The position numbers were made by a program, and so were the translations under genes. From positions 124,001 to 188,000 of the forward strand of contig NZ_JBLXIK010000002.1 in the NCBI RefSeq assembly GCF_048269565.1: DNA of 64,000 nucleotides, given 5' to 3'. This stretch comes from Maricaulis sp048269565 (GTDB lineage Bacteria > Pseudomonadota > Alphaproteobacteria > Caulobacterales > Maricaulaceae). Below, in pieces: positions 11,250 to 19,485 of this stretch. Position 1 is the stretch's first letter, and every line of letters begins with the position of its first letter. The notes under the pieces are model-generated. The model did no database searches and was not told the DNA's origin. It saw only the letters and a list, made by a program, of their open reading frames with translations.

Positions 11250-11549
11250 TTACGGGCGCTCGATTGGCGTCAGCGAACCATGGCCATAGGGCGTCTCGAT
11301 GGACTCGCAGGTGCCGGCCGGAACGTTGGTCCAGGCATTACCCTGAAAGTCCACGGTCGAGGTGCCGGCGCAGGATGTGCCGGGGCCGGCGGCGCAATCA
11401 TTCTCGCCGGCCAGTGCAACGCCGTAGCAATGCTCCATCGCGGGCTCACCGTGTGCATCCTGGGCCTGCGCCACGGCCGCAGAAAGCGACAGGGCGAGAG
11501 CGGATGCCGTGAGGGCAGTGATCGTGGTGATTTGGGTACGGGATTTCAT
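11250..11549 (-). CDS. bufA: bufferin precursor peptide (DUF2282 family)
   Basis: A 99-aa secreted precursor. Residues 1-30 form a signal peptide (hydrophobic TALTASALALSLSAAVAQAQ). The mature part carries the DUF2282 pattern with four cysteines at 41, 52, 60 and 81 (EHCYGVA, NDCAAG, TSCAGT, GTCES), the bufferin arrangement. In characterised bufferins the MNIO partner converts cysteines to thiooxazoles and the product binds copper in the periplasm. The ATG has a GGAG ribosome-binding site 10 bases upstream. It heads the operon bufA-bufB-bufC-doxX-doxX, with a free promoter region of about 170 bases upstream. Here the modification and copper role are inferred from the family. Confidence 0.93.
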   Translation of the reverse strand: MKSRTQITTITALTASALALSLSAAVAQAQDAHGEPAMEHCYGVALAGENDCAAGPGTSCAGTSTVDFQGNAWTNVPAGTCESIETPYGHGSLTPIERP

Positions 11550-11723
11550 GTGACTTCATCTCCAGAATCTGGTCGGCCGGTGGTTGGGGGGGACGTGCAT
11601 GAGCGGCCGACAACCGGACCCTATCCGCAGGGGAGCGGAAGGCCAGTAACGACCTCGTCCGGCGGTTTCACCAATCCGTTATCGCTGTGGTGATGAAATG
11701 TGACTGCCCGCACTCAGGCCCGG

Positions 11724-12602
11724 TTATTGACCGGCATACATGGTCATGCGGCCGGTCTGTTCACCGAACACAACCGTCTCATAGCTGCCTCGCAGCGGCC
11801 GTTCGGCCGGGCAGGCCTCGTCGCGGCCGACGCGCGGCGTGGCGAAGACCGGCCCCTCGGCATTGTCTGTCATGCAGAGCAGCCCGCCACCGGTCAGGTG
11901 GTCGGGACCGGGCGCCAGCAATACCTGCCGGTCACGCGGAAAATCGCGATAGATCACCCGACACTCACCGGCGCCCAGCACCTGCCAGGCCCGGAATTCC
12001 ATGGTGCCGTCAGCCATCAATTCCCCCACTGAAGCCGGCACCGGCCCGTGCCCGGGATTACACACCTCCAGCTCACGCACAAATTCGGCCATGCCGCGCC
12101 GATCCGTCGGCGCTCCGGAGCAGAGGCCGGCATCCGCGGCTCCAAGATCCTCGCAGCGAATCCGGTGGCCGACGCGGCCGAAATTGCGGCCACCCGGTCC
12201 ACGGTGGCTGGTCGCCTCGATCGGCAAGCGGGTAAACGGGCGCGCCTGGCGCCCGGCGGAGCAGGGCGGAGCGGACGCCTGGGTCAATGTCGCATCAGCG
12301 GGAACACAATAGGTTTGCGCGGTTTCACGCGCCGGCCAGGTCCAGCTACCCGACATCACATGCAGATCGAGATCATCCCCGACCACGCCATTGAGCGCCC
12401 CGTTGAGACACTCGCCCGGCGCGATCATGAACCAGCTTCTCAGGGTGCGCGATTGAGCCGGCGTCGTCCGGTAGGCGGCCGCAGCGGCGACGGCAAATCC
12501 GGTCTGGTTACAAACCTCGAGCAACACGTCCCGCGGCGCTTGGGCCTGAACCGGGGCACAGATTCCAAAGGCAAGAAACAGGGCAAAGAAGCCAGCACGC
12601 AT
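11724..12602 (-). CDS. secreted DUF1036-like protein, two related halves
   Basis: The 292-aa product starts MRAGFFALFLAFGICAPVQAQA, a clear signal peptide. The mature part contains two segments of the DUF1036 type: VCNQTGFAVAAAAAYRT...SWFMIAPGEC near the N-terminus, and VCNPGHGPVPASVGE...WQVLGAGECRVI in the second half, with paired cysteines suggesting disulfides. Function of the family is unknown. The ATG at 12602 has a GGAG site six bases upstream; an ATG at 12614 is less well placed. It lies on the same strand as, and upstream of, the bufferin operon, with 174 bases between. Confidence 0.7.
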   Translation of the reverse strand: MRAGFFALFLAFGICAPVQAQAPRDVLLEVCNQTGFAVAAAAAYRTTPAQSRTLRSWFMIAPGECLNGALNGVVGDDLDLHVMSGSWTWPARETAQTYCVPADATLTQASAPPCSAGRQARPFTRLPIEATSHRGPGGRNFGRVGHRIRCEDLGAADAGLCSGAPTDRRGMAEFVRELEVCNPGHGPVPASVGELMADGTMEFRAWQVLGAGECRVIYRDFPRDRQVLLAPGPDHLTGGGLLCMTDNAEGPVFATPRVGRDEACPAERPLRGSYETVVFGEQTGRMTMYAGQ

Positions 12603-12692
12603 ACGAGTCTCCATCGAAGCGATGTTTGCGGCCCGGCGGCGCAAGGTCAACCCGGAATGCCTCTGGCCGGCAAGGCTATGCGCGTCTGGCCC

Positions 12693-13424
12693 TCATCCCG
12701 CTCCGGCCGGCTCTGGCAGGGCAAGAAACTGCATCGGCATGCCGGCAATATCGATCCGCACGATGCGTCCGCTTTCGATATCGACGAAAATATCATTCGC
12801 CGGTTCGCCGCCTCGTTGTTCGAGGCGAAGCGTGGTGAACACCCCCGCCGGCGTTTCGACATCAACCTGTTCAGCGGCCGTGAGAACAACAGGCTCGACA
12901 CTGTCCGAGGTCGGTTCATACCAGTCCATCGCGAAACGTTGTCCAAGCTCGAGCGGCGCGACAGCGGCGAGCAGGAACAGTGTCGCCCGGGCGATGGTGC
13001 CCTCAGGCAGTTCCTGGTTCACAGGCCGTGTCGCGTCATCCTGGCCCGGAGCGACCAGCCGGCGCTCACCGGTCGCGGTGTCGTCATCGAAGGCGACGTC
13101 GATCTGGTAATAGTTGCTGGCCTGATGAAGGCGAATGTGGAACTCGAGCGGAGCCAGGCTGGCCGTTTCCACGCGACCTTCCAGCGTCTCGTAGAGCTCG
13201 CGCGAGGCCCACATCGAGCGGTCATAGATGTGGATTTCATCACCTCGGCGGTACCAGCCCAGCCGCATGAAACCGTCCTCCTCGCCTTCATAGAAAAGGC
13301 CGAGATGGACCTCCCCCTGTTGCAGAGCGGCCTCGTCGGCACGCGACCTCCAATCCTCGACCTGGGCGTCGGCCATAGTGGCCGACATCAGCAATCCGGC
13401 CGCAGCCCCCATCAAATATTTCAA
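12693..13424 (-). CDS. secreted DUF3108-like protein of unknown function
   Basis: A predicted exported protein of about 243 aa: signal peptide (KYLMGAAAGLLMSATMADAQ), then a mostly beta-rich body with VDVETPAGVFTTLRLE and DIFVDIESGRIVRID. This resembles the DUF3108 pattern, in which a GtF-t-rl strand precedes a D-x-x-xxPVR-like strand. The best start is a TTG at 13424 with a GGAGAA site five bases upstream; the frame also opens with a GTG at 13445. The C-terminus ends PEPAGAG. Convergent or operon partners are unclear; DUF2306-like and DUF1036-like genes flank it on the same strand. Confidence 0.6.
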   Translation of the reverse strand: MKYLMGAAAGLLMSATMADAQVEDWRSRADEAALQQGEVHLGLFYEGEEDGFMRLGWYRRGDEIHIYDRSMWASRELYETLEGRVETASLAPLEFHIRLHQASNYYQIDVAFDDDTATGERRLVAPGQDDATRPVNQELPEGTIARATLFLLAAVAPLELGQRFAMDWYEPTSDSVEPVVLTAAEQVDVETPAGVFTTLRLEQRGGEPANDIFVDIESGRIVRIDIAGMPMQFLALPEPAGAG

Positions 13425-13505
13425 ACCCGTTTCTCCTCGATCCACTCAGGCCAGACCGTCTCACCGCGAGGCTCTCGCGAACATGGAGGGAAGATGAACC
13501 GGCGA

Positions 13506-13904
13506 TCACAGACTCGCGAGCAGCACCGTGTGCATCAGCCGGCCCGGGATGAAGGACAACAGGCCCGGAATGATCAGGGCACCGTAGAAGAGCCCCATAA
13601 CCTGGCCACGATGGCCTTTCCGGTCACCCCGGCGGGCGGAGAGGACGAGACGGAAGACGCCAATAATCGTCAGCGGCACGAAAATATGGATGAAGGAGAA
13701 ATCGCCGCCATTGATCTGCCGGATGAAAATCGCACTGATCGCAGCCGACGTCATCAGCAGGACGAACAGGATCCCCATCGTGCGGTGCGGCAGGTTTCCC
13801 TTCGGCGCAAACATCTGGATGGACCCGATCAGCAGCGCCCCGACGGCACTGAAAACATGCAGCTGGACGACGAAGGGGGCAGACAGGAAGGCTTCGGTAT
13901 TCAT
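13506..13904 (-). CDS. small DUF2306-like membrane protein
   Basis: A 132-aa integral membrane protein with four predicted segments: FVVQLHVFSAVGALLIGSIQM, RTMGILFVLLMTSAAISAIFI, FIHIFVPLTIIGVFRLVLSA and a C-terminal GLFYGALIIPGLLSFIPG. The pattern (H in helix 1, PHRTMG loop, F-x-H-IF in helix 3, R-L-M-H at the end) fits DUF2306, with histidines that could bind heme or metal; that is inference. The ATG at 13904 has a GAGGAGA ribosome-binding site. It is divergent from the LytTR gene, and LytTR regulators often neighbour small membrane proteins. Confidence 0.7.
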   Translation of the reverse strand: MNTEAFLSAPFVVQLHVFSAVGALLIGSIQMFAPKGNLPHRTMGILFVLLMTSAAISAIFIRQINGGDFSFIHIFVPLTIIGVFRLVLSARRGDRKGHRGQVMGLFYGALIIPGLLSFIPGRLMHTVLLASL

Positions 13905-14034
13905 GGTGTTCTCCTCGGTTGTTGCAGGCCGTGGGGAGACAGAAAGACCGGTTGCGCCGGCCATTGAAGCGCGATTGCGCAAACGGGCTGATGCTCTGCG
14001 CGAAATGCGCTAGGTGTTGATCCACGCTTCGTGA

Positions 14035-14775
14035 ATGGACGTCATGATCAGGACAGAATTTATCAACGGCCTGCTGCCCGCCCTCGCCACCATCCTGGTT
14101 CTGGGCAGTTTCCTGTCGGTGCTCGGCCCGTATCAGACACATCAGCTCGGGTTTCCGGGCGTCTGGTTCTATTGGACCGGCCTGATGTGTGTCGGCTGGT
14201 TGTCCAACACACTGGTGACCCTGGTGCTGCGCCACATCACCGGCGACTGGCCCCGTCTGGCCCATTATGCCCTCGCCTCATTCCTGATCAGCATTCCGGT
14301 CACCATCGGGGTTGCGAGCATCCAGGCCCTGATCTCCCGCCCGTTCACGCTCGAGGCCCTGCCGATAGTCTTCATCTTCGTCTGGGTGATATCCGCGGCG
14401 GTGACCGCGCTGGGATGGCTGATGGACCGTCGCAACGCGGCGCCGGAAGCGCCGGCGGTCGGGCGTGCCCTGCTCGACAAACTGCCACCGCGGCTGCAAC
14501 GGGCGCCGCTGCTGGCCTTGCAGTCGGAAGATCACTACCTGCGCGTCCACACCGCCGCCGGAGACGCCCTGATCCTGATGCGCCTGAGCGATGCAATGGC
14601 CGCCGCCGAAGGACTGGATGGACGTCAGACCCATCGTTCCTGGTGGGTGGCGCGCGCGGCAGTCGATACGGTGTCACGCGGGGATGGGCGCGCGACACTG
14701 ACCCTGAACAATGGTGTGCAGGCGCCGGTCAGCCGCACCCATGCCCCCGGCCTGCGCGAGGCGGGCTGGTATTGA
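14035..14775 (+). CDS. membrane-bound LytTR-domain transcriptional regulator
   Basis: The 246-aa product has four hydrophobic helices in residues 1-130 (LLPALATILVLGSFLSVLG; VWFYWTGLMCVGWLSNTLV; YALASFLISIPVTIGVASI; PIVFIFVWVISAAVTALGW). A C-terminal LytTR DNA-binding domain follows (LLALQSEDHYLRVHTAAGDALILMRLSDAMA...HRSWWVAR..VDTVSRGDGRATLTLNNG). Such membrane-tethered LytTR proteins regulate adjacent genes; the divergent DUF2306-like gene is the natural candidate. The start is ATG at 14035, with an in-frame ATG at 14044. Confidence 0.85.
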   Translation: MDVMIRTEFINGLLPALATILVLGSFLSVLGPYQTHQLGFPGVWFYWTGLMCVGWLSNTLVTLVLRHITGDWPRLAHYALASFLISIPVTIGVASIQALISRPFTLEALPIVFIFVWVISAAVTALGWLMDRRNAAPEAPAVGRALLDKLPPRLQRAPLLALQSEDHYLRVHTAAGDALILMRLSDAMAAAEGLDGRQTHRSWWVARAAVDTVSRGDGRATLTLNNGVQAPVSRTHAPGLREAGWY

Positions 14776-14872
14776 ACCACGCGGCGATCTGCGACGGCAT
14801 GCCGCCTGCGCGCAAGCTTGCCCGCAGCGGCACCACGTCACACACTCGCGCCCGTTCGCCACAGCCTGCAGG

Positions 14873-15652
14873 ATGACCGCGCCGATGAACCCAATGATCG
14901 ATTTCAAACTGAACCCGGACCTCGATGTCGCGCATTATGCCCGCCTCTACGCTGAAACCGGCTTGGTGCAGATCCCCGGCATCCTGTCCGAGGACACCGC
15001 GAATGCGGTGCATGAAATGCTGGCGCACCAGATGTCCTGGCGACTCGCCTTCGTCGCGCCCGATGGCGGCCAGGTCGCCGACTATGGCTCCGTCGTCTGT
15101 CTCGACCAGGCCGAGATGCAGGCGCTGGGTCGTCAGGGCATGCAGGAAATTCTCGGCGGGGTCATGGAGATGGCGCGCAAGAATATCGGCTTTCTCTACT
15201 CGTCCTATCCGATGATCCAGGCCTATTCGGAGGGTTGGGATCCCGGTCATCCGATCCACCAGCTGACCGAATTCATGAACTCGCCGGCCTTCCTCGATTT
15301 TGGCCGCCAGGTGATCGGCGCACCCCGTCTGACCAAGGCCGACTGCCAGGCGACCCTGTATTCACGCGGCCACTTCCTCACCCGCCACCGCGATGACGGC
15401 ATGAATAACGAGCGCCGCGCCGCCTATACATTCGGCTTCACGCGTGACTGGCAGACGGATTGGGGCGGGCTGTTGATGTTTCTCGACGAGCAGCAGGACG
15501 TGTCACGCGCACTGATGCCACGCTTCAACGTCCTGTCGCTGTTCGACGGTCACCGAATACATTCGGTCAGCCCGGTTTCGCCCTTTGCCGGTGCAGGCCG
15601 TTACCAGGTCACCGGCTGGCTGCGTGACGATCTGCCCGCCTTTTTCTCCTGA
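14873..15652 (+). CDS. 2-oxoglutarate/Fe(II)-dependent dioxygenase
   Basis: A 259-aa double-stranded beta-helix enzyme of the prolyl-hydroxylase-like 2OG-Fe(II) group. Iron ligands are visible as H172-x-D174 (TRHRDD) and a distal histidine in HRIHSVSPV (H230), with R243 (GRYQVTGW) to bind 2-oxoglutarate. It most resembles the Tpa1-like group that hydroxylates proteins; the substrate is unknown. The start is ATG at 14873, although ATGs at 14885 and 14894 are possible. Its stop is seven bases from the convergent universal stress gene. Confidence 0.8.
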   Translation: MTAPMNPMIDFKLNPDLDVAHYARLYAETGLVQIPGILSEDTANAVHEMLAHQMSWRLAFVAPDGGQVADYGSVVCLDQAEMQALGRQGMQEILGGVMEMARKNIGFLYSSYPMIQAYSEGWDPGHPIHQLTEFMNSPAFLDFGRQVIGAPRLTKADCQATLYSRGHFLTRHRDDGMNNERRAAYTFGFTRDWQTDWGGLLMFLDEQQDVSRALMPRFNVLSLFDGHRIHSVSPVSPFAGAGRYQVTGWLRDDLPAFFS

Positions 15653-15659
15653 TCGCGGC

Positions 15660-16499
15660 TCAGTGCGCCAGCAACAGGGCGAACGCCGTACCGTCGATCA
15701 GACCGGTCGTCTCGTCGCGCCCGATCGCCCGCACCAGGGCCGGCGCTCCGAAACCGCCCATCACCAGAAGATCGGCGCGGCTTGCCGTCGCGGCCTCGAT
15801 CAGCGCCTTGGCAGCGCTGCGCCCTTCCAGCGGTACGGTGCTGGTCGAGGTGACGATGCCATGCAGGTCGAGATAGGCGGAAACAGCCGACAGCTGATCG
15901 GAGGCTTCGGCATCGCCGCCGGCATGCAGCAGTGCGACAGCCTTGGCGGTCTCAAGCATTGGCATGGCACCGACCGTCGCGCGCATCGCCTCGAGCGAGC
16001 CGTCCCAGGCAATCGCCATGCGGTCAAAGCCCGCCTTCGCGTCGCGCGCGGCCGGCAAGAGCAGGACCGGCCGGCCCGACTGGGTCGCCGCCATGCTGAT
16101 CGACTGCAATTGATGGGCACCGGCACGGCCTTCCGGCTTGGCCATCACCAGAAGGTCACACAGACGCCCCTCATCGGCGAGCGCCTCGTCGGGAAGGCCG
16201 ACATACTCGATGAATTTGCCGATCACCGCATCATCGGCCTCGTCGGCGACGGTGTTGAACGCCGCGTGCGCGCTGTCACTGGCCGCCGCAGCCGCATCAG
16301 CCAGCGCCTCGAGCACGGCCTCCATGCCGTAGGTCGAGAAGGAGTCACCGAGGAAATCGGCGCCGCTGGCCAGATTGCGGCGGACGAACAGGGCATCGAG
16401 ACGCGCAGCATATTGCCGGCACAGCTCCACCCCCTGGCGCAGCACCGGCGCATCGGCTTCGGAACCATCGAGCATGACCACAATACGACGCAGTTTCAT
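15660..16499 (-). CDS. universal stress protein family, tandem-domain type
   Basis: A 279-aa cytoplasmic protein: MKLRRIVVMLDGSEADAPVL at the N-terminus is a UspA beta-1 strand, and the C-terminal part (LIEAATASRADLLVMGGFGAPALVRAIG) is a second UspA-like half. The ATP-binding GxxGx9G(S/T) motif is recognisable but irregular (GGFGAPALVRAIGRDETTG), so nucleotide binding is uncertain. The ATG at 16499 has a GGAGA site. It follows the acetyltransferase gene by 25 bases and may be cotranscribed. Confidence 0.8.
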   Translation of the reverse strand: MKLRRIVVMLDGSEADAPVLRQGVELCRQYAARLDALFVRRNLASGADFLGDSFSTYGMEAVLEALADAAAAASDSAHAAFNTVADEADDAVIGKFIEYVGLPDEALADEGRLCDLLVMAKPEGRAGAHQLQSISMAATQSGRPVLLLPAARDAKAGFDRMAIAWDGSLEAMRATVGAMPMLETAKAVALLHAGGDAEASDQLSAVSAYLDLHGIVTSTSTVPLEGRSAAKALIEAATASRADLLVMGGFGAPALVRAIGRDETTGLIDGTAFALLLAH

Positions 16500-16524
16500 G
16501 ATGCTGTCTCCAATCAAGGTTTTG

Positions 16525-17079
16525 CTAGCGCTTGTGCACCGCGGCTTGTTTGCGCCTGGCGCGCCAGTCATCGGCACTCTGGCCCCAGACATCAACCAGA
16601 ATGCCAAAGCCGGGAACCTCGACCTCCTCGCCAGTATTGGACGAACCGAGCCGCGCCGCGACGGCCTGGCTGCCATGATTGTCGGCGTGGATCAGGTGAA
16701 TGACGCTATCCCAGCCCAGCGTGTCGAAGACGTGGTCCATGCAGGCGGCAGCGGCCTCGGTCGCATAGCCCTTGCCCCAGCTGGCCCGGTTGAGGGTCCA
16801 GCCGATTTCCGGTTGCGGCCAGCCATGCGGATTCCACGGCCCGACGCGCCCGAGCCATTGGCCGCTTTCCTTTTCGATCACCGAGAAAAATCCGTAACCG
16901 CGCAATTGCCAATGGCCGACGATTCCGCACAGGCCGCGCCAGGCCAGCGGCGGCGTCTGGACACCACCGATGAAGCGGGCAACCTCCTCATCGGCCATCA
17001 GCGCGCAGAGCGGTTCAAAGTCTGAAATGTCCGGTGCGCGCAGCACGAGGCGGTCGGTTTCGAGGACGGGTGTGATCAT
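16525..17079 (-). CDS. GNAT family acetyltransferase (RimJ/RimL-like)
   Basis: The 184-aa product starts MITPVLETDRLVLRAPDISDFEPL, the classical start of RimJ/RimL-type N-acetyltransferases. It continues with PEIGWTLNRASWGKGYATEAAAACMDHVFD, the acetyl-CoA-binding loop (WGKGYATEA), and HADNHGSQAVAARLG. It probably acetylates an amino group of a small molecule or protein; the substrate cannot be told. The open frame extends upstream, but the first 39 codons lack family similarity. It precedes the universal stress gene. Confidence 0.85.
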   Translation of the reverse strand: MITPVLETDRLVLRAPDISDFEPLCALMADEEVARFIGGVQTPPLAWRGLCGIVGHWQLRGYGFFSVIEKESGQWLGRVGPWNPHGWPQPEIGWTLNRASWGKGYATEAAAACMDHVFDTLGWDSVIHLIHADNHGSQAVAARLGSSNTGEEVEVPGFGILVDVWGQSADDWRARRKQAAVHKR

Positions 17080-17241
17080 GCCCTGAAAGCGACACCACGC
17101 CGCCACAAAGGTCAAGTAGAAGCGCATGTGGAGCAGGTGCCTGGAGCACCGCTCGACCGGCCTTCTGCGCCGTTGCCGCCGGCCTGGCGCGGACATTGCA
17201 GAGTATAAGTTGAAACGGCCTTTGGGAGAGCACCCGCTGCT

Positions 17242-17754
17242 ATGGACGCCAAGAACCGTCCCGGAGTGATACGATTGCTGATCTACATGCTGGCTGCGGC
17301 GGGCATGACAGGAGGTTTTGCGGGCTGGATTCAGTCCAGCGATGCCGTGCTATGGACGGCGAGCCTCAACCTGCCGGACTGGACACCGACCGGTATTGTA
17401 CCGGTCATCCTCTCGATCGTGATCAATCAAATGATCGCTATCAGCCTCTGGGTCACGCAGCGCAGCGACACCGGGGCGATTCGTTTCGTCGCGGCCGCGC
17501 TGCAAATCGGACTCGTGATCGGGTTGGCACTCAAGGTCTGCATCACGTTTGGCGGGCAGGATATCAAGGCGGCCTTTCTCACCTCACTCGGTCTGTGGGT
17601 TTATGCGGTCCTGGCGCTGGCCGTTGTGGGCCGTTGCTCCAGACCAGCCGGTTGGCTGCTCTGGCCGCTATTTGCCTGGCTGACCTTCAGTGTCATCCTG
17701 AGTTTCGAGGTCTTGCGCCTCAACGACGCATCATCATTCGTTGGAGGCCTCTGA
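17242..17754 (+). CDS. divergent TspO/MBR-like membrane protein
   Basis: A 170-aa protein with five hydrophobic helices. The pattern resembles TspO: WTASLNLPDWTPTGIV (compare the loop-1 WY..L.KP.WxPP motif), a central helix pair, and the ending LLWPLFAWLTFSVILSFEVLRLN (compare LLxPYLxWvxFAxxLNxxIxxLN). Several aromatic residues that line the porphyrin pocket in classical TspO are not obvious, so ligand binding is uncertain. It has its own terminator and is convergent with mdh. Confidence 0.6.
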   Translation: MDAKNRPGVIRLLIYMLAAAGMTGGFAGWIQSSDAVLWTASLNLPDWTPTGIVPVILSIVINQMIAISLWVTQRSDTGAIRFVAAALQIGLVIGLALKVCITFGGQDIKAAFLTSLGLWVYAVLALAVVGRCSRPAGWLLWPLFAWLTFSVILSFEVLRLNDASSFVGGL

Positions 17755-17781
17755 GCCCAAGCGCCCTTTGGAAACACAAGA

Positions 17782-17815
17782 ACGGCCGCCGGATCACTCC
17801 GACGGCCGTCTTTTT
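17782..17815 (+). terminator. rho-independent terminator between the TspO-like gene and mdh
   Basis: ACGGCCGCCGGA and TCCGACGGCCGT pair with one mismatch around a TCAC loop, followed by CTTTTT. The T-tract is on the plus strand, serving the TspO-like gene. The hairpin also lies 20 bases beyond the mdh stop and may act for both. Confidence 0.8.
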
Positions 17816-17835
17816 GAACTCAGTTCAGGCGTCGA

Positions 17836-18798
17836 TCAGCCCAGCGTCGGGTCCAGCGCCTTGCAGGCGGCAACCAGGCCTTTGACCGAGTCGACGGAGA
17901 CGTCGAACATCGCCTGCTCTTCGGCATTGAGCGAAATCTCGACGACTTTCTCGACACCGCCGGCACCGATCACGACCGGGACACCGACATACATGTCGGT
18001 CTGGCCAAATTGGCCGGTCAGGTGCGCGGCGCAGGGCAGGACGCGTTTCTTGTCACGCAGATAGGCGGTCGCCATCTCGATGGCGCTTTCGGCCGGCGCG
18101 TAGAAAGCGGAACCGGTGCCGAGCAGGGCAACGATCTCGCCGCCACCGCCACGGGTGCGCTTGACGATTTCTTCCATCTTGGCCTCGGTCGACCAGCCCA
18201 TCTCGATCAGATCGGGAACCGGTATGCCGGCGACGGTGGAGTAACGCAGCAGCGGCACCATGGTGTCGCCGTGGCCGCCCATCACGAAGGCGGTGACGTC
18301 TTCAACCGAGACGCTGAATTCATCGGCCAGGAAGTGGCGGAAGCGGGCGCTGTCGAGCACGCCGGCCATGCCGACGACCTTGTTGTGCGGCAGACCGGAG
18401 AATTGGCGCAGGGCCCAGACCATGGCGTCGAGCGGATTGGTGATGCAGATCACGAAAGCGTTCGGGGCGTGCTTGGCGATGCCTTCGCCAACGGCCTTCA
18501 TGACTTTCAGATTGATGCCGAGCAGATCATCGCGGCTCATGCCGGGCTTGCGCGGCACGCCGGCGGTGACGATGCAGACATCGGCACCGGCAATGGCGGC
18601 ATAATCATCGGCGCCGGCCAAAGCGGAATCCTTGCCAAAAACCGGGCTGGCTTCGGCGATGTCGAGGGCCTTGCCCTTGGCAACACCGGCAGCAATGTCG
18701 AACAGCACGACATCACCGAGTTCTTCACGCGCGGCGATATGGGCCAAAGTGCCACCGATCATACCGGATCCGATGAGCGCAATCTTGTTACGGGCCAT
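17836..18798 (-). CDS. mdh: malate dehydrogenase, NAD-dependent
   Basis: Oxidises malate to oxaloacetate. The 320-aa product starts MARNKIALIGSGMIGGTLAH (Rossmann GxGxxG). It has the active-site loop GVPRKPGMSRDDLLG, whose arginine selects malate over lactate; ITNPLDAMV; and the catalytic histidine in VMGGHGDTMV. This is the LDH-like tetrameric MDH class of alphaproteobacteria. The ATG at 18798 has AGGAG eight bases upstream. It stands apart from sucCD here, separated by about 11 kb of unrelated genes, although these genes are often adjacent in the class. Confidence 0.97.
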   Translation of the reverse strand: MARNKIALIGSGMIGGTLAHIAAREELGDVVLFDIAAGVAKGKALDIAEASPVFGKDSALAGADDYAAIAGADVCIVTAGVPRKPGMSRDDLLGINLKVMKAVGEGIAKHAPNAFVICITNPLDAMVWALRQFSGLPHNKVVGMAGVLDSARFRHFLADEFSVSVEDVTAFVMGGHGDTMVPLLRYSTVAGIPVPDLIEMGWSTEAKMEEIVKRTRGGGGEIVALLGTGSAFYAPAESAIEMATAYLRDKKRVLPCAAHLTGQFGQTDMYVGVPVVIGAGGVEKVVEISLNAEEQAMFDVSVDSVKGLVAACKALDPTLG

Positions 18799-19014
18799 GG
18801 GGAGAGCTCCTCTTGAGGGAAGTGAATTGCTGCAGTGCGGTCTAACGCCGTGCGCGCGTCCGGGCAAGCGTGCTCATTCGTCACGCACCCGGGAACAGGC
18901 CTTGCGGCAATGCGGAATGCATTGTCCGCCCTTGCCATTCTCGCCCATCGCCCGATCATGCAAGATCGCGCTGACCGCGCCTTGATACACGCGCGACCGA
19001 ATCCGGAGAGGCTG

Positions 19015-19461
19015 ATGCGACAAATTCCAATCTGCCTGCTGCTATTTCTCACCACGAGTCCGGCCATGGCCGCCGACCTTGATGGTCTGGCCTGGATGAG
19101 CGGACATTGGCGCTCGGCCGAGGACGGGACAATCAATGAGGAGATATGGACCGATGGTGCGGGCGGTCTGATGCTGGGCAGTAATCGAACGGTGCGGGGC
19201 GATCAGGCAGTGGCTTTCGAATTCCTGCGCATCGAGACGGACGGCACGCAGACGCGCTATTGCGCCCAGCCGGCAGGTGCCGCCGCGACCTGCTTTGCGA
19301 TGACGGATCACGGCGAGGGACGAGTCCGCTTCGAAAACCCGGAACATGATTTCCCGCAGGCTATCGAATACCAGCGGGACGGCGACGCCCTGACGGCAAC
19401 GGTGTCAGACCTGTCCGGTGCGCATTCGCTGAGTTTTGACTGGCGGCGCGTGCCAGAATAG
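19015..19461 (+). CDS. secreted DUF6265 family protein
   Basis: A 148-aa exported protein. Residues 1-19 form a signal peptide (MRQIPICLLLFLTTSPAMA). The body has the family pattern: LAWMSGHWRSAEDGTINEEIWTDGAGGLMLGSNRTVRG, then FEFLRIE, a beta-barrel-like series, and ENPEHDFPQAIEYQR. Function unknown; lipocalin-like folds are typical. The ATG at 19015 follows a GGAGAGG ribosome-binding site; the open frame upstream does not encode a signal sequence. It is divergent from mdh and convergent with the O-methyltransferase. Confidence 0.75.
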   Translation: MRQIPICLLLFLTTSPAMAADLDGLAWMSGHWRSAEDGTINEEIWTDGAGGLMLGSNRTVRGDQAVAFEFLRIETDGTQTRYCAQPAGAAATCFAMTDHGEGRVRFENPEHDFPQAIEYQRDGDALTATVSDLSGAHSLSFDWRRVPE

Positions 19462-19485
19462 CCGGGGCATCCCGCCCGAACGGCC

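Noticed and set aside
11550..11693. Sigma-F type promoter upstream of bufA, as in Caulobacter
   Set aside because: I could not find a convincing -35/-10 pair with the right spacing; the region is left unassigned.
12048..13967. 639-codon open frame on the plus strand across three small envelope genes
   Set aside because: The minus-strand genes have signal peptides or membrane helices and ribosome-binding sites; the plus-strand frame has low-complexity composition and no domain.
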